From assembly GCA_937958045.1 (NCBI GenBank), contig CALFXL010000047.1:1-61464 (forward strand): 61,464 bases of DNA, in the 5' to 3' direction. The position numbers and the translations under genes were made by a program. How positions within the stretch are numbered: position 1 is the first letter of the stretch; every line of letters begins with the position of its first letter. This DNA is from an uncultured Opitutaceae bacterium (lineage in GTDB: Bacteria; Verrucomicrobiota; Verrucomicrobiia; Opitutales; Opitutaceae). A model generated the notes under the pieces. It saw nothing but the letters and a program-made list of their open reading frames with translations. It was not told where the DNA came from and did not search any database. This document shows, in pieces, positions 17,653-26,494 of the stretch.

Positions 17653-17947
17653 GGGGATGAAACGAATCGTTGAGCGGCGAAGAAAGCTTCGCTGCTGGTT
17701 CAAGGTGGGGTGGAAGCGGGGTAGGGGCCGGCCCGTGCAGAATCCCGGCGGGAACGACGATGCTTGATGAGGGCCGCGGAGCGACGACGATTTTCTTGCG
17801 CACGTCGTTGACCGGATGAAGAGGAGGCGGCCTGCGCAACGATGCGCGAATGTTCGCGCGCGTTTTGTTTTGGAATCGATGCAGCGAGGCTCAAAAGAAA
17901 CCGGGATTCAAATCCCCTCGGGTCGTATCCCGTATTTCACACATCCC
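17653..17947. other. Divergent intergenic region between the giant lyase and xylB
   Basis: Just under 300 bases separate the two divergent start codons, so both promoters should lie here. No convincing -35/-10 pair or operator palindrome stands out. A GGGATTCAAATCCC palindrome near 17907-17920, beside the xylB side, might be a regulatory site but is short. Confidence 0.4.
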
Positions 17948-19471
17948 ATGAGCCTGTTCATCGGCATTGATTCAGGAACCCAGAGCACCAAGGCGGTCGT
18001 CCTCGACCTCGATACGCGACAGGTCGTCGCCGAGGCGCGCGCATCGCATCAATTGATCGACGGGCTGCCCGTCGGCCACATGGAGCAGCATCCGCAGGAT
18101 TGGACCGCGGCGCTCGACGCGGTGATCCTCGAAGTCGCGACCAAGATCGACCGTTCGCGCGTGCGCGGCATCGGCGTGTCGGGTCAACAACACGGTTTCG
18201 TGCCGCTCGACGCGAAGGGCGAAGTGATTCGCCCCGCGAAGCTCTGGTGCGACACGAGCACGACGAAGGAATGCGAGCTCCTCACCAAAAAGATCGGCGG
18301 GGAAAAAGCCGCGCTGCGCAAAGCCGGCCTGCTTTTCCTGCCGGGTTTTACCGCGCCGAAAATCCTCTGGCTGAAACGCAACGAACCGCATCACTACAAG
18401 CGTCTGCGTCACGTGCTGCTGCCGCACGATTATCTTAATTTCCACCTGACCGGAAACTACTTCATGGAGTACGGCGACGCCTCGGGCACGGCGCTCATGG
18501 ATGTGCGCAAACGCCGTTGGTCGAAGGCCGCCATCGATGCGATCGATAAAAATCTCGCCGACTGGCTGCCGGCGCTTTCGGAGTCGCACGAAGCGGCGGG
18601 TACGTTGCGTCCGGAGCTCGCGAAAAAGTATGGATTTTCTGAATACGTCGTGGTGAGCGCAGGCGGCGGCGACAATATGATGGGAGCCATCGGCACGGGC
18701 AACGTCTCGCCCGGTGTCGTCACGGCGAGCTTCGGCACGAGCGGCACGATCTACGCGTACTCCAACAAACCGGTGGTCGATCCCACCGGCGAGATCGCTG
18801 CGTTCAACTCGTCGTCGGGCGGTTGGTTGCCGCTCTTGTGTACGATGAATGTCACTACGGTGACCGAGCAGGTGCGCACGCTTTTCGGGCACGATCATGC
18901 GGCGCTGAGCGCGGCGATCGCGGCGGCGCCGGTCGGCTCGGGGGGACTGGTGTTGCTGCCGTATCTCGCGGGCGAACGGACGCCGAATGTGCCCGACGGC
19001 TCGGGCGTGTTGCTCGGTTTGACGGGGAAAACATTCACCGCGGGACACATCGCGCGCGCGTCGATGGAAGGCGTGACGATGGGCATGAACTACGGTCTGC
19101 GTCGTCTAGCGGAGCTCGGCGTGAAGGCGAAGGAAATCCGTGTGACCGGCGGCGGTGCGAAATCCGGCGTGTGGCGCCAGATCATGGCGGACATTTTTGG
19201 CGTGCCGGTTGTCGCGATGGTGGAAGACGAAGGCGCGGCGCTCGGCGGTGCGTTGCAGGCCGCGTGGTGTGTGGCGCTGCGCGAAGGAAAGAAGAAAGCG
19301 AAGCTTTCCGATTTCACCTCGGCGGTCGTCGCGGTGGATGAGGAAACGCGCTGCCTGCCCTCGAAGGCAAACGTCGCTCGCTATCGCGAACTCCAGGCAC
19401 TGCAGGACAAACTCAGTCTCGCCTTGCGCGACGTTTTCCCTGCGCAGCGGCGCATCGCGAACGCGTCCTGA
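17948..19471 (+). CDS. xylB: Xylulokinase (FGGY family carbohydrate kinase)
   Basis: 507 residues from ATG 17948. It has the FGGY kinase fold: N-terminal phosphate-binding segment FIGIDSGTQSTKAVVLD, VRGIGVSGQQHGFVPLD and LWCDTSTTKE, then in the second half TASFGTSGTIYAYS, LPYLAGERTPN and VTGGGAKSGVWRQIMADIFG. SGQQHG and the LPYLAGERTP motif are characteristic of xylulokinases. The enzyme phosphorylates D-xylulose to xylulose-5-phosphate in the cytoplasm, feeding the pentose phosphate pathway. Xylose isomerase is not adjacent, which is the more common neighbour. A related pentulose or hexulose substrate is possible. The gene is divergent from the pectate lyase gene, consistent with, but not proof of, a shared plant-cell-wall use theme. 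Confidence 0.92.
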   Translation: MSLFIGIDSGTQSTKAVVLDLDTRQVVAEARASHQLIDGLPVGHMEQHPQDWTAALDAVILEVATKIDRSRVRGIGVSGQQHGFVPLDAKGEVIRPAKLWCDTSTTKECELLTKKIGGEKAALRKAGLLFLPGFTAPKILWLKRNEPHHYKRLRHVLLPHDYLNFHLTGNYFMEYGDASGTALMDVRKRRWSKAAIDAIDKNLADWLPALSESHEAAGTLRPELAKKYGFSEYVVVSAGGGDNMMGAIGTGNVSPGVVTASFGTSGTIYAYSNKPVVDPTGEIAAFNSSSGGWLPLLCTMNVTTVTEQVRTLFGHDHAALSAAIAAAPVGSGGLVLLPYLAGERTPNVPDGSGVLLGLTGKTFTAGHIARASMEGVTMGMNYGLRRLAELGVKAKEIRVTGGGAKSGVWRQIMADIFGVPVVAMVEDEGAALGGALQAAWCVALREGKKKAKLSDFTSAVVAVDEETRCLPSKANVARYRELQALQDKLSLALRDVFPAQRRIANAS

Positions 19472-19484
19472 ATTGCTCGCGCAC

Positions 19485-20057
19485 TCAACTCGTCGCAGGC
19501 GGCTCGAGATTGTTTTTCCATGCCGCTTGCGTGGCTTCGAGTGCCGCGTCCGCTGCGTCGGCGGGCAATTCGCCCAGGCGTGTTTCTGCGACGCGCACGG
19601 CAAGTCGCGGCAGAGCCTGACTGCAGGCCATGATGCGAGGTGTGATTGCGCGCAGATGATCAAGCGCGATCTCCGCGGTTGTTTTGTCGTGAGCCGCGCC
19701 GGCGAGCGCGTGCAGACGCGTGTAATGCGCGGCGAGAAGATTGAGTCGCGTATACGCCCAGATGAGCACTTCGTCGGCCTCTGCCATCGTGGCGGGGCGA
19801 TTGTTTTCCAGTCCATCGGAGGGTTCGGCCGATAGCATCTCTTTCTCTTCGAGCACCGAGAGATGTCGAGCGAGCGCTCCGGCGTGGCGCGTGTGAAGTT
19901 GTGCGAGGTCCGAAAGTAACTCTGCGGTCACGGGATGATTGGTGAACGAAAGCGTCCGCAACGCGTCGGTGATCGCTTGTGTAGTGAAAAGTTCAATACA
20001 GGCGATGCGACGCGCGAGGATTTGCAGCGTGGGTTGGATGGTGGAGGTCGACGTCAT
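19485..20057 (-). CDS. Hypothetical alpha-helical protein (190 aa)
   Basis: I do not recognise this protein. It starts at ATG 20057 and is predicted to be all-helical with scattered His (LAQLHTRHAGALARHL, LLAAHYTRLHAL), loosely reminiscent of four-helix bundle, ferritin- or hemerythrin-like proteins, although no full metal motif is present. There is no signal peptide or membrane segment, so it should be cytoplasmic. It follows the SDR gene by 15 bases on the same strand, making an operon with it likely. Its stop codon is 13 bases from the convergent xylB stop. Confidence 0.7.
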   Translation of the reverse strand: MTSTSTIQPTLQILARRIACIELFTTQAITDALRTLSFTNHPVTAELLSDLAQLHTRHAGALARHLSVLEEKEMLSAEPSDGLENNRPATMAEADEVLIWAYTRLNLLAAHYTRLHALAGAAHDKTTAEIALDHLRAITPRIMACSQALPRLAVRVAETRLGELPADAADAALEATQAAWKNNLEPPATS

Positions 20058-20072
20058 GGCGGAGAGAGCTTG

Positions 20073-20870
20073 TCAGCCCATCAGGAGCGATTCTCCGCCA
20101 TCGATGAAGATGTCGGTGCCGGTGATGTGGCTGGATGCATCGGAAGCGAGAAACCAAATGAGCTGCGCGACTTGGCCGGCGGTGCCGGGCTGACCTTCCG
20201 TGAGAGGAACGGTGCCCTTCGGGTATTCGGCTTCGATTTTGATCTGATCGAGATCCTTGTGTGTGACGCTGTCATCGATGCGCGTGGCGATCGAGCCGGG
20301 GCAAACGGCGTTCACGCGCACACGATGTTGCGCGAGCTCGATCGCGGCTTTTTTGGAGAAGGCGACTTGTGCGGCTTTTGAAACGGCGTAGGCGGCGGTG
20401 CCGGGATTGCTGAAGATGCGTGTGCCGTTGACCGACGAAACGATGATGACGGACCCTCCCGCGGTTTTGAGCAGGGGGAGGGCGGCGCGCACGGTGAAGA
20501 ACGTGCCGTTGAGGTTGACGTTGAGTGTGGTTTGCCACGCGTCGCTGGTGATTTCGTCGATCGGCGCCCACAAGCCGTTGATGCCGGCGTTGGCCACGAC
20601 GATATCGAGCTTCTGCCATTGGCGATGAATAGCGGCGACGGCGGCTTCGAGCTGCTCCGGTTTGGTGACGTCGCCGATCACGGGCAGCACTTCGCCTCCG
20701 CCATTGCGAATCTCGGTGCAGACGGATTCGGAGTCTTCTTCGTTGCGTGTAAGCGGAGCCACGCGCGCCCCGGCGAAGGCGAGCAGTTTCGCGGTGGCGC
20801 GCCCGATACCGGAACCGGCTCCAGTGACGAAGGCCACTTTTCCAACGAGAGTGTTTTTGTAGATTTGCAT
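20073..20870 (-). CDS. Short-chain dehydrogenase/reductase (SDR)
   Basis: 265 residues from ATG 20870. A classical SDR: cofactor-binding TGAGSGIG at 16-23, the NAGING motif in the middle, and the catalytic Ser-Tyr-Lys set in VIIVSSVNG and YAVSKAA. The C-terminal DIFIDGGESLLMG is typical of classical SDRs such as glucose or 3-oxoacyl reductases. It is a NAD(P)-dependent cytoplasmic oxidoreductase, and the substrate cannot be read from the sequence. The flanking minus-strand genes, a 58-residue membrane protein upstream and a 190-residue unknown downstream (15 bases), suggest a three-gene unit. Confidence 0.9.
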   Translation of the reverse strand: MQIYKNTLVGKVAFVTGAGSGIGRATAKLLAFAGARVAPLTRNEEDSESVCTEIRNGGGEVLPVIGDVTKPEQLEAAVAAIHRQWQKLDIVVANAGINGLWAPIDEITSDAWQTTLNVNLNGTFFTVRAALPLLKTAGGSVIIVSSVNGTRIFSNPGTAAYAVSKAAQVAFSKKAAIELAQHRVRVNAVCPGSIATRIDDSVTHKDLDQIKIEAEYPKGTVPLTEGQPGTAGQVAQLIWFLASDASSHITGTDIFIDGGESLLMG

Positions 20871-20909
20871 CGTGAGGAGAGGGGGAAATGGAGGGTGCGT
20901 TTAGTGACC

Positions 20910-21086
20910 TCAGAACGTGCCGTCGCCCGGCTGCTGCGGGGGATTGAACATGACATACACGACCAGCGCGGCACCGATGAGGAGGAACGCCACGACTGCG
21001 ATCGCGATGGCGAGATTCACGCGGGTGGTTTTCTTTTTCGCGTCTAAGCCCGCATGCAGTTCGGTGCTTTTTTCGGGTGGAGCCAT
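20910..21086 (-). CDS. Small single-pass membrane protein (58 aa)
   Basis: The ATG at 21086 opens MAPPEKSTELHAGLDAKKKT, a charged cytoplasmic segment. One strong membrane helix follows (residues about 24-47, LAIAIAVVAFLLIGAALVVYVMF), then a short Pro/Gly tail. Positive residues before the helix suggest N-in topology. The stop is 39 bases before the SDR start, in the same direction. I know no family for it. Support rests on the clean hydrophobic profile and the compact placement. Confidence 0.6.
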   Translation of the reverse strand: MAPPEKSTELHAGLDAKKKTTRVNLAIAIAVVAFLLIGAALVVYVMFNPPQQPGDGTF

Positions 21087-21320
21087 GTCCGTGTCATCGC
21101 TCACCGCGCGCCAACTTCGCGGTGAAGCTGTTTTCCCTCGGGGGAACGCACGCTCCGTGGGCGTTGTGAAGGAATTTAACGGGCAAACTGCATTCGCGGA
21201 AAATGGTGCACGCCGCAAAATGCGATCTCGCGACGAGACGCTTTTCGCGCTTCGCGTCGGCTGCGCTCTGACGTGGACGACGAGCGCGCGTTTGGCACCG
21301 CGGATGCAGAAGGACGGCCC

Positions 21321-23084
21321 ATGCGTCTTAACCCTCACCAACGCATCGCCGGTTTGCTGGCGCCGGTTTTCGCGCTGCGTCATGCCGATGATTTTGGCGT
21401 GGGCGACACGCTCGCTGTGCGGCAAGCGATCGATTTTTGCGCCGAGCAAGGATTTTCGCTGCTGCAGTTTTTGCCCGTGCATGAAACGGTCGGCGATCAC
21501 AGTCCGTACAATGCCATCAGCTCGCGTGCGTTGTCGCCGGCGTTTCTCGCGATTTCAGAATCGGAGGTGCCTGGACTAAGCGCGGAAATGATCCACACCG
21601 CGGCGCCGGAGTCCTGGTTGAATCGGCTGCGTGAAGGCGTGGTGCGCTACAATTCGGTGGTGCCGCTGAAGATACAGGTCTTGCTCATGGCGCATCATGC
21701 GTTTCGCGCCGGCGAGGGAACACCGGAGCAGTTGGAAGAGTTCGAGCGTTTTCAGAGCGAAAACGCGTCATGGATTTCTGAATACACGCTGTTTCGCATC
21801 CTGATTCGCGAATATGAAGGAAACCCGAATTGGAGCGAGTGGCGTCCTGAGCATCAGTCGCCGGCCGGAGCCAACGCGTGGTTGGCGCGGCATCCTGAGC
21901 GCGAACGTCTCGAGCGCACGCGCGAAGGATTCGCGTTCATTCAATGGGTCGCATGGCGACAGTGGCGCGCGGTGCGCGAACACGCGGAACGCAAAGGCAT
22001 TTATTTGATGGGCGAGATGTCGTTTGGCGTCGGGCGCTGCAGTGTCGATGTGTGGGCGCATCCGGAGCTGTTCGATCTCGAGTGGAATGTCGGCTCGGCT
22101 CCGTTGCGCACGCAGGACGCGAACAAAGATTCCGAACGTTGGGGACAAAATTGGGGACTTCCTGTTTATCGTTGGGAAAATCATCGCTCCACCGGTTACG
22201 CGTGGTTGCGCGGACGCGTGGCGGGCGAGCGCCAGTTTTTTCACGCCTGCCGCGTCGATCACGTGCGCGGTTATTTCCGCGCGTTTATGTTCCCATGGCC
22301 CGGCGGTGCGCGTCACACGGAGTTCGCCAAATATACGGAAGAAGAAGTGAAACAGCGCACGGGGGGACGCATGCCGCGTTATGTGCCCGGGCCGGATGAG
22401 GATCCCGCGAGCGCGAAGATGAACGAGCTGCAAGGCCGCGAAATCCTCGCAACGATTCAACAGGAGGCGGGCGACATGCATTTGGTCGCGGAGATTCTCG
22501 GCGAACCGGCGGAGTACATGCGGCGCACGCTCGACGATCTTTCGCTCGCGAATCTCGTGTTTCCGCATTTCGACCGGCGGCCGGACCGGTCGCTGCCGCC
22601 GATTTCGTCGCTGCGAAAATTGAGTTTGGTCGCGTACGCGAACCACGACCAGGCGCCGCTGGCGGCTCAGTATCTCGGCTTGCGTGCCCGTGCGAAAAGC
22701 GACCCGCAGGGCACCGCGGCCACCGATCTTCGGAACCTCCTCCAGCTCATCGGCTGGACGGAACCGGAGCCGGAGCAACTCACCGATGGGCTACAGGAAG
22801 CGTTGCTCCGGACTCTCTTTCAAACGCCGTGTCAGCTCGCGGTGGTGATGACCAGCGACCTGTTGGGAACGGCGCAGCGTTTTAATCTGCCCGGTAGTTA
22901 CGGCGCGGATACATGGTGCGAGCGTCTGGAATTTCCGCTCGCGGATTATCTCAAGCAGCCGGCCTACGCAAAACGCATCGAAACGGTGCGGCGCTTGATC
23001 GTTGAAAGCGGCCGTCGACCGCGTACAAATGCGATCCCAACAGAACCGGTGATTTTGCTGCCGGAGACCGCCGCGGCGTCGTGA
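21321..23084 (+). CDS. malQ: 4-alpha-glucanotransferase (amylomaltase, GH77)
   Basis: 587 residues from ATG 21321 (MRLNPHQRIAGLLAPVFALR). A GTG at 21273 would add 16 residues that look unlike the family. GH77 hallmarks are present: substrate loop GDHSPYNAISSRALSP; catalytic Asp in RVDHVRGYFRAF (about residue 313); acid/base Glu in LVAEILGE; and the third carboxylate in YANHDQAPLAAQY, where the family usually has a THDN-like motif. The enzyme disproportionates alpha-1,4-glucans in cytoplasmic maltodextrin or glycogen metabolism. No malP, glgP or transporter is adjacent. The stop converges on the glutaredoxin gene, 20 bases away. Confidence 0.92.
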   Translation: MRLNPHQRIAGLLAPVFALRHADDFGVGDTLAVRQAIDFCAEQGFSLLQFLPVHETVGDHSPYNAISSRALSPAFLAISESEVPGLSAEMIHTAAPESWLNRLREGVVRYNSVVPLKIQVLLMAHHAFRAGEGTPEQLEEFERFQSENASWISEYTLFRILIREYEGNPNWSEWRPEHQSPAGANAWLARHPERERLERTREGFAFIQWVAWRQWRAVREHAERKGIYLMGEMSFGVGRCSVDVWAHPELFDLEWNVGSAPLRTQDANKDSERWGQNWGLPVYRWENHRSTGYAWLRGRVAGERQFFHACRVDHVRGYFRAFMFPWPGGARHTEFAKYTEEEVKQRTGGRMPRYVPGPDEDPASAKMNELQGREILATIQQEAGDMHLVAEILGEPAEYMRRTLDDLSLANLVFPHFDRRPDRSLPPISSLRKLSLVAYANHDQAPLAAQYLGLRARAKSDPQGTAATDLRNLLQLIGWTEPEPEQLTDGLQEALLRTLFQTPCQLAVVMTSDLLGTAQRFNLPGSYGADTWCERLEFPLADYLKQPAYAKRIETVRRLIVESGRRPRTNAIPTEPVILLPETAAAS

Positions 23085-23104
23085 GGAAAACCACTGCGAT
23101 GTCC

Positions 23105-23371
23105 TCAACTGTCCTCCAGTTTCACATTCTGGCTTTGAAGAAACGGGATGAGTTCTTCGATGCCAAAGTCGGCGAGAATGCGTCCATGCCAGTCGAGCGT
23201 AGGTGCTTTGGTCTGAGAGGATTTTTTCTGCATTTCGGCGAAAGCCGTTGCGTCGTTGCTCACGTTGATCTGCCGAAAGCCGATGCCGTGTTCGCTCATA
23301 AATTGGATGACCTCATGGCAATAGGGGCATCCGGTTTTCACGTAGAGAAGCGGAAGGTCTTGGGAGCTCAT
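23105..23371 (-). CDS. Glutaredoxin
   Basis: 88 residues from ATG 23371 (MSSQDLPLLYVKTG). The dithiol active site is C15-P-Y-C18. A TKAPTLDWHGRILADFGIEEL segment holds the cis-Pro and the C-terminal glutathione-binding region seen in glutaredoxins. The length matches the monomeric glutaredoxin family. It would use glutathione to reduce protein disulfides in the cytoplasm. The region upstream (23372-23588) is shared with the divergent PRC-barrel gene. Confidence 0.88.
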   Translation of the reverse strand: MSSQDLPLLYVKTGCPYCHEVIQFMSEHGIGFRQINVSNDATAFAEMQKKSSQTKAPTLDWHGRILADFGIEELIPFLQSQNVKLEDS

Positions 23372-23588
23372 ACGCGTTTTGGACCACCGGTTTTTGCTGA
23401 GGTCGCGAGTAAAATGGACGTGCGTGGATGGTTGGGAGAATTTCCCATGAGAACCGTGTCTCAAACTCCGACGCGCATTCGCTCAGGCATCGTTTGTGTT
23501 CCTTTCATCCCTGCCTAATATGAATGTCAGAAGAACGCACGAAAGACGTCTCCACCTTTGCCCCAACCTTTAACCCGGAGGACAAGTC

Positions 23589-24386
23589 ATGCTAAGAAAC
23601 GCCAAGACTCTCGAACGACATGAACTGCTCGCACGCGATGGTGCTATCGGCCACGTCAAAGATCTCTATTTCGACAACAAGCTCTGGAGCGTGCGCTACT
23701 TTGTGGTCGATGCGGGCAGCTGGCTGCTCAGTCGAAAGGTTCTTATCTCGCCGCTCGCGGTCGATGTGCCGGATTGGGATCACAAGGTGCTGCCGGTGAG
23801 CCTCACCAAAGAGCAGGTGAAAAATAGTCCGGGTATCGACACGGACAAACCGGTGTCGCGGCAACACGAAGCGAGCCTCAGCGATTATTACGGCTGGCCG
23901 TATTATTGGTCCGATCCGGTTTTCACCACGATCGCGTTTGCGGGACCGATTGGTGTGATGCCTCCGCCTAGTCCTGTCGCTGCGGCAACGGCCAATGGTG
24001 CGCTCGCGTTGGAGCAATCCGATGCGGTTGTCGTGGGACCGGAAGATAGCGATCCGCATCTCTGCAGCGTGAATGATGCGATCGGACTCCGCATCGAAGC
24101 ACGTGATGGCGAGATCGGTCATGTTGAAGATTTCCTGCTCGAAGATCGCACGTGGGAAATTCGCTATCTCGTGATCGATACGCGCAACTGGTTGCCGGGA
24201 AAAAAAGTCGTGATCTCGCCGCTATGGATCGCGGATCTCGATTGGCGCGAAAATCGGGTCTTTGTGGACCTCAGCCGAGAAGCGATCGAAGGCAGCCCGG
24301 AATACGATCCGAAGAATCCCATCACGCCGGATTATGCGGGCCGGCTGCACGATCACTACGGTCGTCCGCGTTACGACCGCTGGTAA
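23589..24386 (+). CDS. Tandem PRC-barrel domain protein
   Basis: 265 residues from ATG 23589, with a strong GGAGG Shine-Dalgarno at about 23576-23580. Two PRC-barrel copies are evident from internal duplication. RDGAIGHVKDLYFDNKLWSV with WLLSRKVLISPLAV (about 15-58) is echoed by RDGEIGHVEDFLLEDRTWEI with WLPGKKVVISPLWI (about 173-215). Each copy is followed by a DYYGWPYYW or DHYGRPRYD type terminus. PRC barrels occur in RimM and photosynthetic reaction centre H subunits. Stand-alone tandem versions are abundant in environmental bacteria, often with stress-associated genes, without a defined role. No signal peptide is seen, so it is likely cytoplasmic. Confidence 0.88.
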   Translation: MLRNAKTLERHELLARDGAIGHVKDLYFDNKLWSVRYFVVDAGSWLLSRKVLISPLAVDVPDWDHKVLPVSLTKEQVKNSPGIDTDKPVSRQHEASLSDYYGWPYYWSDPVFTTIAFAGPIGVMPPPSPVAAATANGALALEQSDAVVVGPEDSDPHLCSVNDAIGLRIEARDGEIGHVEDFLLEDRTWEIRYLVIDTRNWLPGKKVVISPLWIADLDWRENRVFVDLSREAIEGSPEYDPKNPITPDYAGRLHDHYGRPRYDRW

Positions 24387-24603
24387 CGGTGGCTTCCCGC
24401 TAGCCACTTCGCCGGGCTGACGTGTAGTGCCATTTCGAATACCGCGGGGGGTCTCCGACAGCTTGGCTCGCGCGCCTATGAAGAATAAACGCGGACCGAC
24501 CACCGCTCGCGCTAATATTTATCTCCATTGGCATAAACAAGGGCTTGTCTTGCGCATTGTCGGCTGCGGAATACCCATGCGGATCTCGATCCCCAATCGC
24601 GTT

Positions 24604-24984
24604 ATGAAACCCAGCATTTTACTCGTTGAGGACGACGAATTCATCGGTCTCCTGGTCAAAACGGTCCTCACCAACGCGGGCTATCAGGTAGAAGTGGCAT
24701 CACGGTTGGAAGAGGTCGCCGCGCTCGATGCCGAATCACTGTCCGCGGTGATAACGGATTTCCAACTGCCGGGCGCGGATGGATGCGAAATCATCCGTCA
24801 TCTCCGCGAAAAAGTGCCGAGCATGCCGGCGTTGTTGATTTCTGGATACGGCAATTGGGCGATCGAAAAATGCGCCGAGCGCGGAATCGAAAATATCCGC
24901 CATCTGGAAAAGCCCTTCCGCGCCGATCAGATCCTGCGGACGGTGGAAGAACTGGTTCCGGTGAACGTGACTCCGGAGCAATGA
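24604..24984 (+). CDS. Stand-alone response regulator receiver protein (CheY-like)
   Basis: 126 residues from ATG 24604 (MKPSILLVEDDEF); upstream in-frame starts would add residues unlike a receiver. The acidic pair EDD, the phospho-acceptor Asp in VITDFQLPGADG, the Ser in LLISGYG and the Lys in EKPF are all in place. There is no output domain, so it should act through protein contacts or as a phosphorelay intermediate. No histidine kinase is encoded nearby; the neighbours are a PRC-barrel gene and a convergent exosortase gene (stop 33 bases away). Confidence 0.88.
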   Translation: MKPSILLVEDDEFIGLLVKTVLTNAGYQVEVASRLEEVAALDAESLSAVITDFQLPGADGCEIIRHLREKVPSMPALLISGYGNWAIEKCAERGIENIRHLEKPFRADQILRTVEELVPVNVTPEQ

Positions 24985-25016
24985 TTTTGGCGAAGTTCTC
25001 GCCCACAGCGCGTTTC

Positions 25017-25874
25017 TCAGCGTGAGCGCGTGCTGGTGATGACCCAGACGACCCCGAGACCCGAGTAAAGCGCCACGAGGCCCGCGATTTCGTGGAGCAC
25101 ATCGTAGTGATTCGGAAAACGTGGCGCGAGCATCACGATCGCGGCGATGCGGAGGAAATTAAAGACGAAGGCCACGGCGACGCAGAGCGGTAGAAGCACC
25201 GCAAACCAGCCCCACGCGGCGCGACGATGAAGCAGGCGGATGAGCCCGAGGAGAAAACTCGAGGTGATCAGGCCGAAGCCATTGCACTCCGTCGCCACGA
25301 GAAACGTCTGCGTGGGCGCGATTAGAAACAGCTTCACGTCGGGCGGAGAACTTACCGCGAGTTGCGACGAGAGCCCGAGCGATTGGAGGAAACGGGCGGA
25401 CTCGATGCCGGCCATTTTGCGCAGCGGCCAGTCAAGTATCGGGAAAAGCAATACACCCACGATAAGGACCGAGAAAGCGGCGAGCAGCGGCAGCGTGCGT
25501 TTGAGCGCCTGGCGTCCGAACGCGTATTCCACCGCACCGCTGGCCGCGGCGACGATGCCGGCGAGGATCAGTAGTGGAGTTTTGAATACAAGCGCGCCGA
25601 TCGCCAAAGCATAGGAGGCGACAAACCAGCCGAGGGTGCGATTGGAGAATTGAAGCTGCAGACGCAGCACGCGGCGGTTTTCGAACGCGATCCAGATGCC
25701 CGCGAGCACCACCAAGATGAAGGATTGCTTCAGCTGTTCGCGCGCGAAGGTCTGCGTGGCCAGCCAGCGCAGGGGCGGCCAGAAAACGATGGCCGTGAAC
25801 ACCAGTAGTCCGAACGCCAGCAGGATATCCTGACGCGAAGCCGAGGAGGTGGAAGCGGGAGACGTGGTGGTCAT
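25017..25874 (-). CDS. Exosortase/archaeosortase family transpeptidase
   Basis: 285 residues from ATG 25874; an ATG at 25907 would add 11 residues. About eight hydrophobic membrane helices are present. The exosortase catalytic residues can be placed: Cys197 in ATECNGFG, Arg242 in FNFLRIA and His261 in HEIAGL. Exosortases cut C-terminal sorting tails such as PEP-CTERM and attach the proteins to the envelope. No EpsI partner, polysaccharide locus or PEP-CTERM gene is adjacent, so it looks like an orphan here. The only candidate tail protein in the window is the giant lyase, whose tail is of the Gly-rich type. Confidence 0.85.
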   Translation of the reverse strand: MTTTSPASTSSASRQDILLAFGLLVFTAIVFWPPLRWLATQTFAREQLKQSFILVVLAGIWIAFENRRVLRLQLQFSNRTLGWFVASYALAIGALVFKTPLLILAGIVAAASGAVEYAFGRQALKRTLPLLAAFSVLIVGVLLFPILDWPLRKMAGIESARFLQSLGLSSQLAVSSPPDVKLFLIAPTQTFLVATECNGFGLITSSFLLGLIRLLHRRAAWGWFAVLLPLCVAVAFVFNFLRIAAIVMLAPRFPNHYDVLHEIAGLVALYSGLGVVWVITSTRSR

Positions 25875-26083
25875 GTCGGGCGCGCTGAAAAAAGCGAAGT
25901 GGGCCATTTTGTCGACTCCGCTATCGTAAGAGCGATGTTCTTAGGTTAATTTTAAATTATTAATTATTAGTCGGATAGGAGTGTTTTCGAGGAGTGGTCA
26001 GTTTTGCTCAAAACGGGTTGTTGGCATGCAGATAGCTGGACTGAGAGGGGAGCCGCGTGCGTCCAGTCGTGCGGTTCATTCGC
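25875..26083. other. AT-rich divergent promoter region
   Basis: Between the exosortase and the following plus-strand gene lies a sharply AT-rich stretch (about 25943-25970, TTAATTTTAAATTATTAATT), unlike the surrounding GC-rich DNA. It is plausible as promoter sequence for one or both divergent genes, but exact boxes cannot be assigned. Confidence 0.45.
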
Positions 26084-26452
26084 ATGAAGTACACGCGTCA
26101 ACAGCTCGATGAAATCGCCAGGCACCTGCTTGCCACGGGACATTTTTTCTACCGTCACGAATTTGTTTGGGGATTCACGCCGGCTTTTCGCAACACCGCT
26201 GGCACGGAGTTTTATTTTATAGCAGGCCACCGCATTTTGACCCCGCGCGAGATGTATGCGCATTTGGTGCGCACGTGGGTGCCGGTGACGCCGGAAGAGC
26301 GCATGTTTTTCCAAAATCGCCTCACGGCCCATTTCGCGTCGCTGCCGCAAACGGTGCCGCCGTGGACAGGCGTGAGCGTTGCCGAAATGATCGAGGAAAC
26401 TTGTGTAGTGATGCAGGACCAAACGTTCCCCAACGGCGCAATCGCGGTATGA
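26084..26452 (+). CDS. Hypothetical protein (122 aa)
   Basis: ATG 26084 (MKYTRQQLDEIARHLLATGHF) is preferred over a GTG at 26057. The product is soluble, with many aromatic and His residues (HFFYRHEFVWGFTPAF, GTEFYFIAGHRILTPREMYAHL). I recognise no family. It has no signal sequence or membrane helix. Its stop lies 42 bases from the stop of the convergent patatin gene. Codon use resembles that of its neighbours, which supports a real gene. Confidence 0.65.
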   Translation: MKYTRQQLDEIARHLLATGHFFYRHEFVWGFTPAFRNTAGTEFYFIAGHRILTPREMYAHLVRTWVPVTPEERMFFQNRLTAHFASLPQTVPPWTGVSVAEMIEETCVVMQDQTFPNGAIAV

Positions 26453-26494
26453 AGGGCGTTTGCGACGCGTTTGTGAGCGCAGCGTTTGGGCGAT

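Noticed and set aside
17905..17930. A TTCAAAT element resembling a tRNA T-loop upstream of xylB
   Set aside because: The flanking bases do not form the T-stem correctly, and no anticodon or D arm can be folded around it.
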